A DNA stretch of 64,000 nucleotides from Bacillus halotolerans (GTDB lineage Bacteria; Bacillota; Bacilli; Bacillales; Bacillaceae). The stretch lies in assembly GCF_001517105.1 (NCBI RefSeq), contig NZ_LPVF01000008.1, positions 558,001 through 622,000 of the forward strand, written 5' to 3'. Every line of letters starts with the position of its first letter. Position 1 is the first letter of the stretch. The notes beneath the pieces were generated by a model. It was not told the DNA's origin. It did no database searches and was given only the letters and a program-made list of their open reading frames with translations. Shown piece after piece: positions 1 through 7,922 of this stretch. The position numbers and the translations under genes were made by a program.

Positions 1-794
1 AGGCTTCGCTGCGTTTTAAACAAACGGACATCAATAAACGGCTTCTCCGTTTTCAGCTCACGCCAGACAAATGCGACAAGCAGAATGACACCAATCACAC
101 CTTCTGACGCATGCGGGGATGTGCTGAATGAAAGCAAAAAGGACAAAAGCAAAATGATCCCGCCGGCAAACAAAAGGATTCCCGGAACATCAAGCTGCCG
201 GATAACCGCTCTGATCCCCACCCCTTTTTTCTGATCCTTCGGGAACATGTACATCCCCAATAGGAAGCTGAGCATAATAAACGGCAGATTGACGATAAAA
301 ATCGCCGGCCAGCCGCCCCACACAATCAAAAAGCCGCCGACTGTAGGCCCCAGCGCCGTCATTGCAGACGCAAATATAGACAGCACCGCCAAGGCTGAAG
401 CCTGACGCTCATGTATGTGACTTCGTATCAGCCCGACCCCCGACGGATAAATCGCACTGCTCCCCACCGATTGAAACAGCCGCATGACCAATAATGTCAT
501 AAAGGTTGGCGCAAACGGCGCCCCGATGGCAGAAACCGCCACAAGAATAAGCCCGAATAAAAACAAACTTTTGCGCCCAATCAAATCGCCAAGCTTTCCC
601 GTCACGGGCTGGGCCACAGCACTCGCCAAATAGAACGAGGAGATCAGCCAGGAAACCGTTGTAAACGACAGGCGAAACTCATGCTGGATGCTGTGGAGCG
701 CCAGAGAAATCATAGACGAGTTCAGCGGATTCAGCATCGTTCCTGAAGCTACCGCCGTTAAAAAGACAGCACGGCTCTTTTTTGATATTTTCAT
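1..794 (-). CDS. ywoD: DHA2-family MFS multidrug transporter YwoD, 3' end cut by window edge
   Basis: About 264 N-terminal codons are present, reading leftward from ATG at 792-794; the C-terminal part lies outside the window. The protein starts MKISKKSRAVFLTAVASG, followed by NPLNSSMISLAL and the MFS motif A region GKLGDLIGRKS, then a run of hydrophobic helices, as in 14-helix drug/proton antiporters. The ATG overlaps the ywoC stop (ATGA), so the two are translationally coupled and probably co-transcribed with ywoC and ywoB. Placement next to ywoC-ywoB matches B. subtilis. The substrate cannot be told from sequence. Confidence 0.85.
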   Translation of the reverse strand, partial: MKISKKSRAVFLTAVASGTMLNPLNSSMISLALHSIQHEFRLSFTTVSWLISSFYLASAVAQPVTGKLGDLIGRKSLFLFGLILVAVSAIGAPFAPTFMTLLVMRLFQSVGSSAIYPSGVGLIRSHIHERQASALAVLSIFASAMTALGPTVGGFLIVWGGWPAIFIVNLPFIMLSFLLGMYMFPKDQKKGVGIRAVIRQLDVPGILLFAGGIILLLSFLLSFSTSPHASEGVIGVILLVAFVWRELKTEKPFIDVRLFKTQRS

Positions 795-1357
795 TTCACT
801 TGAGATAAAAATTCTTCTGTTGTCCGCGATTTACCGATTCTCGGAAAAATAAAGCGCAGTGTGGCTTCATGTTCTTCCTCACTGAACGTGGACATCGCGT
901 CGGTAATAAAAATCTGCTGATAGCCAAGCTGAAAGGCCTCGCGAGCCGTACTTTCCACCCCGATGTTCGTCGCGATGCCGCACAATACAATCGTGTCAAT
1001 GCCGCGGCGTCTCAGCTGTAAATCTAAATCCGTGCCGAAGAATGCACCCCACTGCCGTTTTGTTACAGTGTAATCTCCGTCCTGCACACCGATTTCCGGA
1101 ACAAATTCCGCCCAATCCGCCGGCATTTCACCTGAACCTCCCTGCGCCTGTTCATCCGTTTCCGGCTTTAGCACATCCGCTCCGTCATGGAAGGCTACAT
1201 TCACAAAGCTGATAAAGCCGTTATGTTTCCGGAATTCATCAATAAGTTTTTTCGCATTCGGGACAACCTGTCCGCTTTTATCTATTGGCACGATTCCTTT
1301 TTGCAGATCAATGATAACCAATGCTGTGTTTTGAAAATCAATGTTAAGTGTGTTCAT
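791..1357 (-). CDS. ywoC: isochorismatase-family cysteine hydrolase YwoC
   Basis: 188 residues, full length for a small isochorismatase-fold hydrolase. The expected triad is visible: Asp17 (LVIIDLQKG), Lys100 (VTKRQWGAF) and the nucleophile Cys126 (VLCGIATNIGVE). Proteins of this fold hydrolyse amides such as nicotinamide, or isochorismate; the substrate here is unknown. An AGGAGG site lies before the ATG. It sits between ywoB and ywoD on the same strand and its stop overlaps the ywoD start, suggesting an operon, possibly detoxifying a compound exported by YwoD (inference). Confidence 0.85.
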   Translation of the reverse strand: MNTLNIDFQNTALVIIDLQKGIVPIDKSGQVVPNAKKLIDEFRKHNGFISFVNVAFHDGADVLKPETDEQAQGGSGEMPADWAEFVPEIGVQDGDYTVTKRQWGAFFGTDLDLQLRRRGIDTIVLCGIATNIGVESTAREAFQLGYQQIFITDAMSTFSEEEHEATLRFIFPRIGKSRTTEEFLSQVK

Positions 1358-1467
1358 TTGCGCTTCCTCCTGATGCTGTTAGTGTTTCTCACATTCCATA
1401 TTTTACTCTTCAACTTCACATGAATTCTTGCATGACGCTTGTGAAATTCTCAGAAGAAGCGCTTATC

Positions 1468-1548
1468 TCACGATTTTTCTTTTATATAAAAATAAAAGGT
1501 GGTGCACACAAACATACCGGCAAGCACCGCGATCATAAAAGTTGTCAT
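1468..1548 (-). CDS. possible 26-residue hydrophobic small protein coupled to ywoB
   Basis: The ATG at 1546-1548 overlaps the ywoB stop as ATGA. The reading frame gives MTTFMIAVLAGMFVCTTFYF followed by YIKEKS and a TGA. It has one hydrophobic segment of about 20 residues and a basic tail, the profile of a single-pass small membrane protein. There is no strong ribosome-binding site of its own (only GGCAGGTGA), so translation would depend on coupling. It fills part of the otherwise empty ywoB-ywoC gap. I do not recognise a family; chance coding is possible. Confidence 0.35.
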   Translation of the reverse strand: MTTFMIAVLAGMFVCTTFYFYIKEKS

Positions 1549-2006
1549 AGCTTCGTCACCTGCCTGCCGTTAATCGGCTGCTGATTAAACATGCCCATGA
1601 ATTTGCGGCGGTCAATCCAAAGCAGAATCAAACACATGATCATTAATATCGTACTGAGATCCTGCACGCCAATATCAAAACAATAGTTAATCATGACGAC
1701 GTTCACAATAATCGGCATAAATACAACCGCGCCTAACGCAGATGTTCTTGGAATCAACAGCAAAACCGCAGCAATGATTTCTCCAAAGCCTATAAATACT
1801 TCATAGACATGGGAATAACCGAAAAATGTCCACGCAATTGTAAATCCCTTTCCCGCTGCAGCTGCAATTTCAGGTGTTACTTCCCCAAACTGCCCTATGA
1901 CCACTTTCACCAGGCCGTACACAAAAAAATTAAAGGCCAAAAACAATCGGAATGTCGCCGGAATGGACTTTCTTAACGCTCTCAGCAGCCTGCTGCCTTT
2001 ATTCAT
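1545..2006 (-). CDS. ywoB: DoxX-family membrane protein YwoB
   Basis: 153 residues with four hydrophobic segments and the DoxX-type start (RLFLAFNFFVYGLVKVVIGQF), glycine-rich loops and a charged C-terminus. DoxX-like proteins often act with redox or quinone-detoxification enzymes; the exact role of this one is not known. The start has AGGAGGG eight bases upstream. It is the first gene of the leftward ywoB-ywoC-ywoD group, and the region just upstream carries a 9-bp inverted repeat that could be an operator. Confidence 0.8.
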   Translation of the reverse strand: MNKGSRLLRALRKSIPATFRLFLAFNFFVYGLVKVVIGQFGEVTPEIAAAAGKGFTIAWTFFGYSHVYEVFIGFGEIIAAVLLLIPRTSALGAVVFMPIIVNVVMINYCFDIGVQDLSTILMIMCLILLWIDRRKFMGMFNQQPINGRQVTKL

Positions 2007-2020
2007 ATCGCACCCTCCTC

Positions 2021-2054
2021 AGTGTATTATATTAACTAGTACACTTAATACACT
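2021..2054. repeat. 9-bp inverted repeat upstream of ywoB, candidate operator
   Basis: AGTGTATTA at 2021-2029 and TAATACACT at 2046-2054 are perfect inverted copies, separated by 16 bp that contain the related half-site TAGTACACT. The element starts just upstream of the ywoB ribosome-binding site, so a bound repressor would block the promoter. Which regulator binds is not evident. Confidence 0.5.
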
Positions 2055-2186
2055 ATATATAATTCTATTTATTGTCAATTCCCTTTTTTCTCATAAAAAC
2101 AGAATTATTTTATAGACATAAAGTCTTGTATGGCACATATCGTTTTTCTTTCTTCGCCCGCATCCATAACACACACTGAAAAAACA

Positions 2187-2203
2187 TGTTAGGAAATCTC
2201 ACA
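2187..2203 (+). promoter_or_regulatory. TnrA box upstream of amtB-glnK
   Basis: TGTTAGGAAATCTCACA fits the TnrA/GlnR 17-mer (TGTNANAWWWTMTNACA) except for G at position 7. Its centre is about 49 bp before the expected transcript start implied by the -10 box TATAAT at 2232-2237, the spacing used for TnrA activation of nrgAB under nitrogen limitation. Confidence 0.85.
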
Positions 2204-2231
2204 TGAAAATGTTTTATCATTCTTTTTTCTC

Positions 2232-2237
2232 TATAAT
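2232..2237 (+). promoter_or_regulatory. -10 box of the amtB-glnK promoter
   Basis: TATAAT, with no good -35 hexamer, as expected for a promoter that depends on upstream TnrA. Confidence 0.65.
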
Positions 2238-2287
2238 GAAGAAATATAATAATTGCTTTTATTCTGAAAGATACGGAGGAATGAGAC

Positions 2288-3502
2288 ATGCAAATGGGCG
2301 ATACAGTATTTATGTTCTTTTGCGCTTTACTCGTGTGGCTGATGACCCCGGGGTTAGCGTTATTTTATGGAGGAATGGTAAAAAGCAAAAATGTGCTGAG
2401 TACAGCAATGCACAGTTTCTCCTCCATTGCCATCGTTTCCATCGTTTGGGTGCTGTTCGGATATACACTTGCCTTCGCACCAGGCAATTCAATCATTGGA
2501 GGACTGGAGTGGGCAGGTCTGAAGGGGGTCGGATTTGATCCGGGTGATTACAGCGACACGATTCCCCATTCATTATTTATGATGTTTCAAATGACGTTCG
2601 CGGTTCTGACAACCGCCATCATTTCCGGGGCTTTCGCAGAACGGATGCGATTCGGCGCTTTTCTTTTATTCTCGGTTTTATGGGCTTCATTGGTTTACAC
2701 ACCGGTTGCTCACTGGGTATGGGGCGGCGGCTGGATCGGCCAGCTTGGCGCACTTGATTTCGCGGGCGGAAACGTTGTTCATATTTCTTCCGGGGTGGCC
2801 GGCCTTGTTCTGGCTATCGTGCTCGGCAAACGGAAAGACGGCACAGCGTCTTCTCCGCATAACCTCATTTACACCTTCTTAGGAGGCGCCCTGATTTGGT
2901 TCGGCTGGTTCGGTTTTAACGTCGGCAGCGCCCTGACATTAAACGATGTCGCCATGTACGCCTTTATTAATACAAACACGGCAGCCGCAGCGGGGATTGC
3001 CGGCTGGATATTGGTTGAATGGATCATCAATAAAAAACCGACGATGCTCGGCGCGGTATCCGGAGCAATCGCAGGGCTTGTGGCCATCACGCCGGCGGCC
3101 GGGTTTGTCACACCATTTTCTTCTATTATCATTGGCATCATCGGCGGAGCGGTTTGCTTCTGGGGGGTCTTCTCGCTTAAACAGAAATTCGGGTATGATG
3201 ACGCGCTTGACGCCTTTGGCCTGCACGGCATCGGCGGCACATGGGGCGGCATCGCGACAGGATTGTTCGCAACGACTTCAGTCAACTCCGCTGGTGCAGA
3301 CGGTTTGTTCTACGGGGATGCAAGTTTAATCTGGAAACAAATCGTAGCGATCGCTGCCACTTATGTTTTTGTATTTATTGTCACTTTCGTTATTATTAAA
3401 ATAGTAGGCCTCTTCCTTCCCCTTCGCGCAACCGAAGAAGAAGAATCCCTTGGGCTTGACTTAACAATGCACGGGGAAAAAGCATATCAAGATTCTATGT
3501 GA
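2288..3502 (+). CDS. amtB: ammonium transporter AmtB (NrgA)
   Basis: 404 residues, full length, with eleven hydrophobic segments typical of the Amt/Rh family and the signatures FAERMRFGAFLLFSVLW and DALDAFGLHGIGGTWGG, plus the paired pore-histidine regions. It imports ammonium across the cytoplasmic membrane when nitrogen is scarce. The start follows an AGGAGG site. glnK begins 11 bp after its stop, and GlnK binds AmtB to control both transport and TnrA localisation. Transcription is expected to need TnrA (box at 2187-2203). Confidence 0.97.
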   Translation: MQMGDTVFMFFCALLVWLMTPGLALFYGGMVKSKNVLSTAMHSFSSIAIVSIVWVLFGYTLAFAPGNSIIGGLEWAGLKGVGFDPGDYSDTIPHSLFMMFQMTFAVLTTAIISGAFAERMRFGAFLLFSVLWASLVYTPVAHWVWGGGWIGQLGALDFAGGNVVHISSGVAGLVLAIVLGKRKDGTASSPHNLIYTFLGGALIWFGWFGFNVGSALTLNDVAMYAFINTNTAAAAGIAGWILVEWIINKKPTMLGAVSGAIAGLVAITPAAGFVTPFSSIIIGIIGGAVCFWGVFSLKQKFGYDDALDAFGLHGIGGTWGGIATGLFATTSVNSAGADGLFYGDASLIWKQIVAIAATYVFVFIVTFVIIKIVGLFLPLRATEEEESLGLDLTMHGEKAYQDSM

Positions 3503-3513
3503 GGAGTGACGTT

Positions 3514-3864
3514 ATGAGCGGTCAAATGTTCAAGGTAGAAATTGTAACGCGTCCGGCAAATTTTGAAAAGCTGAAGCAGGAACTCGGAAAAATCGGAGTC
3601 ACCTCTCTGACCTTCTCCAATGTTCACGGCTGCGGGCTTCAAAAAGCACATACGGAGCTTTATCGAGGGGTAAAAATAGAAAGCAATGTATATGAACGTT
3701 TAAAAATCGAAATCGTGGTCAGCAAGGTTCCTGTTGATCAAGTAACTGAGACCGCTAAGAGGGTTCTGAAAACGGGATCACCGGGTGACGGTAAAATCTT
3801 TGTCTATGAAATCGGCAATACGATTAATATCCGCACCGGCGAAGAAGGACCTGAAGCGCTGTAA
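3514..3864 (+). CDS. glnK: PII-family nitrogen regulatory protein GlnK (NrgB)
   Basis: 116 residues beginning MSGQMFKVEIVTRPANFEKL, using the ATG at 3514 preceded by GAGGAG; an in-frame GTG at 3499 lies inside that ribosome-binding site and is less likely. The fold is PII: ferredoxin-like repeats with a T-loop region (TELYRGVKIESNVYERLKIE) that differs from the uridylylated loop of enteric PII proteins. It binds AmtB and TnrA. Second and last gene of the operon, followed by a strong terminator. Confidence 0.95.
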   Translation: MSGQMFKVEIVTRPANFEKLKQELGKIGVTSLTFSNVHGCGLQKAHTELYRGVKIESNVYERLKIEIVVSKVPVDQVTETAKRVLKTGSPGDGKIFVYEIGNTINIRTGEEGPEAL

Positions 3865-3873
3865 TATCGTTAT

Positions 3874-3903
3874 GAGATTCGGACACTCCGGATCTCTTTT
3901 TTT
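3874..3903 (+). terminator. intrinsic terminator of amtB-glnK
   Basis: Stem GAGATTCGG / CCGGATCTC (one G-T pair) followed by seven T. Confidence 0.85.
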
Positions 3904-3986
3904 CGCGCGGGAAAAAACCCCCAGAAACCGTGATGCCCATTCGAATCCTCTTCAAGCGCCATGATTTCAGACAATCTATTTTTATT

Positions 3987-4015
3987 TGAAACTTTTTCTG
4001 AGTAAGATGAGTCTA
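3987..4015 (+). promoter_or_regulatory. candidate ECF-sigma promoter of bcrC
   Basis: TGAAAC at 3987-3992 matches the ECF -35 element, and AGTCTA lies 17 bp downstream where CGTCTA would be expected. bcrC in B. subtilis is known to respond to envelope-stress sigma factors (SigX, SigM, SigI). The -10 match is imperfect. Confidence 0.45.
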
Positions 4016-4044
4016 CTTAATATAAAAATGTAAAAGGTGATTAT

Positions 4045-4626
4045 TTGAATTACGAAATATTTAAAGCTATCCATGGATTATCTCATCACAATTCTGTTCT
4101 CGATTCCATTATGGTTTTCATAACGGAATACGCGATCGTTGCCTATGCGCTTATCTTATTGGTGATGTGGCTGTTCGGGAACACACAAAGCAGAAAGAAC
4201 GTGCTTTACGCAGGAATTACGGGAATTGCGGGTCTTGTGATCAATTACTTGATTACACAAGTTTATGTTGAACCGCGCCCTTTCGTTGCTCACACGGTTC
4301 ATACGCTGATCCCGCACGATGCGGATGCTTCTTTTCCGAGTGACCACACAACGGGAGCGCTAGCCATTTCGATCGCAATGCTTTTCAGAAACCGTAAAAT
4401 CGGCTGGCCGCTCGTCATCTTCGGGCTTTTGACCGGTTTTTCACGAATTTGGGTAGGACATCACTATCCGATAGATGTGTTGGGTAGCCTTGTTGTTGCG
4501 ATCATTATCGGGTTCCTGTTCTTTAGATTTTCAGATCTTCTTCGCCCGTTCGTTGATTTCATCGTTCGAATCTATGAAGCGATTATCAACAAGATTACGA
4601 AAAAACCAACCGATCAAAATTTCTAA
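4045..4626 (+). CDS. bcrC: undecaprenyl-diphosphatase BcrC
   Basis: 193 residues starting at TTG (4045), eight bases after AAAGGTG. The PAP2 phosphatase motifs are present: EPRPF, FPSDHTTG and SRIWVGHHYPIDV, embedded in five or six membrane helices. The enzyme dephosphorylates undecaprenyl pyrophosphate outside the membrane, recycling the carrier lipid for wall synthesis and giving bacitracin resistance. It is monocistronic: its own promoter region follows the glnK terminator, and a shared terminator separates it from ywnJ. Confidence 0.95.
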   Translation: MNYEIFKAIHGLSHHNSVLDSIMVFITEYAIVAYALILLVMWLFGNTQSRKNVLYAGITGIAGLVINYLITQVYVEPRPFVAHTVHTLIPHDADASFPSDHTTGALAISIAMLFRNRKIGWPLVIFGLLTGFSRIWVGHHYPIDVLGSLVVAIIIGFLFFRFSDLLRPFVDFIVRIYEAIINKITKKPTDQNF

Positions 4627-4628
4627 GC

Positions 4629-4670
4629 AAAAAAGCCGGCCTCTGAATGCAGAGCGCCGGCTTTAATATT
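4629..4670. terminator. bidirectional terminator between bcrC and ywnJ
   Basis: Stem AAAGCCGGC / GCCGGCTTT with A and T runs on both sides; it serves both converging genes. Confidence 0.8.
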
Positions 4671-5196
4671 TTTCATACATCTCATGTTTTTTCCGCTTTG
4701 CGATAACAAATAATCCAAGAAACAGGGCAATCCCAACACTGTCAATGAGCACATCCCGGATGCAGCCGTTTCTGCTGAAGAAAAGCTGAATGATTTCCGT
4801 AAAAACGGCGAACACGAATGCTCCGGCCGAGGCCCATTTTATACGGCTCCATTGCTTCCAGAGCAAATATGTCAGCACGAAAAAAGAAAACGCGTGCCCG
4901 ATTTTTTGAATCACAGCTTCAGGTGTGGTCAGCTGAGTAAAATCCATGTCTAAAAATTGGTTTAGATCAGGATGCGGATGAAAGTGAAATGCCACTGTCT
5001 GCGACACCACCATATCACTGAAGCTTTCTGTACAGACAGAGAGTAAAATGAAGAAGATCCAGCCTGCGAGTAATAAACGATGCATAAAAACAGCCTCCTT
5101 TCCAGCGGCATCTTGTACATGTAAATACATAGACGGCACAGTGAAACAAAAAGTAACAAAAAAAACGCCTATCACACCGATAGACGTTTTCTTCAT
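4663..5196 (-). CDS. ywnJ: VanZ-like membrane protein YwnJ
   Basis: 177 residues with about four hydrophobic segments. The middle and end (KIGHAFSFFVLTYLLW, FTEIIQLFFSRNGCIRDVLIDSVG) carry the conserved acidic/aromatic features of VanZ-like proteins (E-QLF, RDV-D--G). VanZ relatives are linked to glycopeptide tolerance and envelope functions; the role here is unknown. The ATG shares a base with the spoIIQ stop (TAATG), so it is probably made in the forespore together with SpoIIQ. Confidence 0.8.
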   Translation of the reverse strand: MKKTSIGVIGVFFVTFCFTVPSMYLHVQDAAGKEAVFMHRLLLAGWIFFILLSVCTESFSDMVVSQTVAFHFHPHPDLNQFLDMDFTQLTTPEAVIQKIGHAFSFFVLTYLLWKQWSRIKWASAGAFVFAVFTEIIQLFFSRNGCIRDVLIDSVGIALFLGLFVIAKRKKHEMYEKY

Positions 5197-6068
5197 TAGG
5201 ACTGTTCAGTGCCTTCTGTTGTGCTGCTTTCTTTGGAACCTGATTTGTCAGTTGAATCATCCGTTTTGTCCTCGGATTTTTCGTCAGTTCCTTTTTCAGT
5301 CGAACCATCCTTTTTTTCTGATGATTGCTGAATGGATTCTTCTGTTTCCTCAGTTGCAGCTTTTTCTTCTGCAGCTGCCGCTTTTTCAATAGAAGAAACC
5401 GGCTTGTCCATAAAGTTCAGTGGGTTCATAGCAACTCCGTCTTTACGGATTTCAAAGTGTACGTGGTTGCCGCTTTCTTCGCTGTAAAGGTTCTTGCCAG
5501 ACTTTCCGATGACCTGGTTTTGCTTCACCTTATCGCCTTGCTCAACACCTGCTTCAGAAAGTGATTGATACACAGTAGATAACCCATCAGCATGTTCGAT
5601 TTCCACAACATATCCCAGCACTGGATCTTTTTCAGCTTTCACAACCGTACCGCTTAGAGAAGCAGAAACATCGAAATCTTTTCCGTCTTTCTCAGCTAAG
5701 TCAATTCCTTTGCTTAGGCTGTACGTGTTATTATAGGTAACGAGTGCTGCTTCTTTTTCTTCTTTTGCGGCATCAGTTTCATAGAACTTTTTCACAACAG
5801 AAACGTTTTCAGAATCAACAACCGGCATTGCGACATTTTCCATAGACTTTCCTACTTCAACTGCATCGTCGTTGTTGTCATACGCGGAGCTTCCGCCGTT
5901 ATCAGCTAACTGATCCTTTACCTCATCATTTGATACAGATTGATACCAAAGGACAGCTGTTAAAATGACGGCCGCACTGACTAAGTAAATTGCAGGGAAC
6001 ACCCAGCGTTTACGAAAAAACTGCTGAAGTTTTTTGACTTGAGAAGTTTTCTTTTCTTCCTCTCTCAT
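5196..6068 (-). CDS. spoIIQ: forespore protein SpoIIQ (degenerate LytM domain)
   Basis: 290 residues: cytoplasmic N-terminus, one membrane helix at about 23-42, an extracytoplasmic linker, a LytM/M23-like domain at about 115-220, and a long Ser/Thr/Glu/Lys-rich tail. The first zinc ligand of LytM enzymes is replaced (Ser119 in LSKGIDLA) while HVHF (His202, His204) is kept, so it is not expected to be an endopeptidase. SpoIIQ pairs with SpoIIIAH from the mother cell to form the engulfment channel. A sigma-F promoter lies upstream. The acidic tail is somewhat longer than I recall for strain 168. Confidence 0.95.
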   Translation of the reverse strand: MREEEKKTSQVKKLQQFFRKRWVFPAIYLVSAAVILTAVLWYQSVSNDEVKDQLADNGGSSAYDNNDDAVEVGKSMENVAMPVVDSENVSVVKKFYETDAAKEEKEAALVTYNNTYSLSKGIDLAEKDGKDFDVSASLSGTVVKAEKDPVLGYVVEIEHADGLSTVYQSLSEAGVEQGDKVKQNQVIGKSGKNLYSEESGNHVHFEIRKDGVAMNPLNFMDKPVSSIEKAAAAEEKAATEETEESIQQSSEKKDGSTEKGTDEKSEDKTDDSTDKSGSKESSTTEGTEQS

Positions 6069-6086
6069 TGTTTATCACCTCAGCAA

Positions 6087-6116
6087 CATTCTGAACACTT
6101 TTCTGAAAATATATAC
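6087..6116 (-). promoter_or_regulatory. sigma-F promoter of spoIIQ
   Basis: Leftward: -35 GTATA (6112-6116), 15 bp spacer, -10 GTTCAGAATG (6087-6096), matching GGNNANAHTR at all but one position. Confidence 0.75.
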
Positions 6117-6201
6117 ACCGATATAAAAAACTTTTTTAGATATAGTTTGTGCAGGCTGATAAGAAAGTATGTCATTTTTTTGAGAGGAGAACCAAATACG
6201 T

Positions 6202-6699
6202 ATGAACTTAACATTACGTCTTGCTGAAAAAAAGGATATAGAAGCGGTTGTAGCGATTTATAACTCTACGATTGCCTCACGAATGGTAACAGCCGATACT
6301 GAACCGGTAACTCCGGAAGACCGGATGGCATGGTTTTTGGGACATACAGACGAACGGCCGCTGTATGTTGCTGAGGATGAAAGCGGGGAAGTGGCAGCCT
6401 GGATTAGCTTCGAAAGATTTTACGGCAGGCCTGCTTATAATAAAACAGCCGAGATCAGCATATACATTCATGAATCATGCCGCGGCAAAGGCGCCGGAAC
6501 ACATTTGCTTCAGGAAGCGCTCCGCATCGCGCCGGAGCTCGGCATCCGCTCGCTTATGGCCTTCATTTTCGGACATAACAAGCCTAGCCTGAAGCTGTTT
6601 GAAAAGCACGGTTTCAAGGAATGGGGGTTATTCCCCGGCATTGCTGAAATGGACGGCAAGCGATATGACTTAAAAATATTAGGGAGAGAGCTATCATGA
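6202..6699 (+). CDS. ywnH: GNAT N-acetyltransferase YwnH (phosphinothricin acetyltransferase-like)
   Basis: 165 residues, one GNAT domain. The sequence follows the Pat/Bar subgroup: IYNSTIASRMVTADTEPVT near residue 20, SIYIHESCRGKGAGTHLLQ as the acetyl-CoA-binding motif A, and FIFGHNKPSLKLFEKHGF near the C-terminus. It probably acetylates a small amine such as methionine sulfoximine-like or phosphinothricin-like compounds. AGGAG precedes the ATG. ywnG starts inside its stop (ATGA), so the two form an operon. Confidence 0.88.
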   Translation: MNLTLRLAEKKDIEAVVAIYNSTIASRMVTADTEPVTPEDRMAWFLGHTDERPLYVAEDESGEVAAWISFERFYGRPAYNKTAEISIYIHESCRGKGAGTHLLQEALRIAPELGIRSLMAFIFGHNKPSLKLFEKHGFKEWGLFPGIAEMDGKRYDLKILGRELS

Positions 6700-7214
6700 T
6701 TAGTCTTGATAAAGATGAAAACCATATTGAAAATCACCACGAAGAAAACAGCGTGATCGAGCAGGAGAACAACAGCACAGAGGTCGAAAAACGGGAGCTG
6801 AGCGCTGCTGCTGTCAAATCGCTTTCAGACATTGCAAAGTGGGGCAAAATAACAGGAATTCTTTTGATTGTCATGGGCGCGCTGGCTGCCCTGTCGGCTT
6901 TAATGACAGTCATAGGTGCTATTCCAGGCGTTCTGCTCATTATTTCAGGCGTATTTCTGATGCGGTCAGCAAAATCAGCAAAAGAGGCGAGCGGAAATCT
7001 GACCGGCAGTGCGGGTGAAAGCATGCTGGAGAACTACGGAAAATTTATTAAAATGCAATTATTCTACGCTGCATCAAGTATCGCCGCAGGCCTTATCGGA
7101 ATCATTTTGCTCATTTTCTTCCTCGTATTTGTCGGCATCGCCGCTTTTGAGGATATGGATACGTATGAAGACCCGGATTCCTATTATTATGAAGATGAGC
7201 CCGTATTTGAATAA
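6696..7214 (+). CDS. ywnG: DUF5362-type membrane protein YwnG
   Basis: 172 residues: a charged 45-residue N-terminus rich in Glu/Asn, then two hydrophobic hairpins (WGKITGILLIVMGALAALSA with GAIPGVLLIISGVFLMRSAK; and SSIAAGLIGIILLIFFLVF) and an acidic tail. The core resembles ywnC at 9649-10044 (shared KWGK-TGIL, GVL-IISG-FLMRSAK, MLENY-KF-KMQ), so the two are paralogues 2.5 kb apart. Function unknown. Translationally coupled to ywnH. Confidence 0.75.
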   Translation: MISLDKDENHIENHHEENSVIEQENNSTEVEKRELSAAAVKSLSDIAKWGKITGILLIVMGALAALSALMTVIGAIPGVLLIISGVFLMRSAKSAKEASGNLTGSAGESMLENYGKFIKMQLFYAASSIAAGLIGIILLIFFLVFVGIAAFEDMDTYEDPDSYYYEDEPVFE

Positions 7215-7243
7215 AAAGAGCTGACCCATGTCAGCTCTTTTTT
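7213..7243. terminator. bidirectional terminator between ywnG and ywnF
   Basis: AAAAAGAGCTGAC / GTCAGCTCTTTTTT with a 4-base loop. Confidence 0.9.
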
Positions 7244-7679
7244 AGTACAGCATTTTCTTGCGTCTGTCTTCTTCAGTCAAAAACTCAACAAAGCTCCGCA
7301 TCGCAAACGGTTCTTCCTTGATCTGGCGCGTATACGTGTTTTTGCGCTCTTCTGAAAGAATTTCGCTCTTTTTGATTCTGTTCAGCATATAAATATGAAC
7401 GGTCTTTTGAATTTGCTTATGCTGATAGCCCGCTTCTTTAAAAAATGCTAATCCAAGTGCAGCAAGAAGCGCAAAAAGTCCGGCGCTGATCAGAGACTCT
7501 CTGTCTGCTGAAGCATGAAAAAGGAAAGCAGCCAAATTAAAGAGAGAGAATGCAGCAAGCGGAACTGCAAGAAAACGGTAGATGACAGTTTTCTTCATTA
7601 AAGGCTGTACAGCCTTTTGAATTTTTTGCATTTCTGTTTTAATGAACCCCGGCATTTGTTCAATTCTGTAAAAGTTCAT
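7242..7679 (-). CDS. ywnF: membrane protein YwnF of unknown function
   Basis: 145 residues from ATG at 7679, preceded by AAAGGGGGAG; a longer frame upstream lacks a ribosome-binding site. Two central hydrophobic segments (YRFLAVPLAAFSLFNLAAFLF, LISAGLFALLAALGLAFF) are flanked by charged cytoplasmic-looking ends. It matches B. subtilis YwnF by position and length; I believe it belongs to a DUF5392-like family. No function can be assigned. Confidence 0.75.
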   Translation of the reverse strand: MNFYRIEQMPGFIKTEMQKIQKAVQPLMKKTVIYRFLAVPLAAFSLFNLAAFLFHASADRESLISAGLFALLAALGLAFFKEAGYQHKQIQKTVHIYMLNRIKKSEILSEERKNTYTRQIKEEPFAMRSFVEFLTEEDRRKKMLY

Positions 7680-7922
7680 GTAATTCTCCCCCTTTATTTG
7701 ATTTTGCAAGGCTTCACGAACGTTATCATATGAGTTTATTTTAACGCAGGTGCAAGCTGGTTTTAAAGAAATCTGCCCGTGTTTTTCGCGAAGAATCTGG
7801 ATCAACACACTTTATTCTTTTAAAAAGTCAGTGTTATAATTTGTAATGGGAATCAGATTGCTGTTATTCATGGAATACTAATGGCAATCTTCTTGATAAA
7901 TATGAATTAGCGGGGTTACAAA

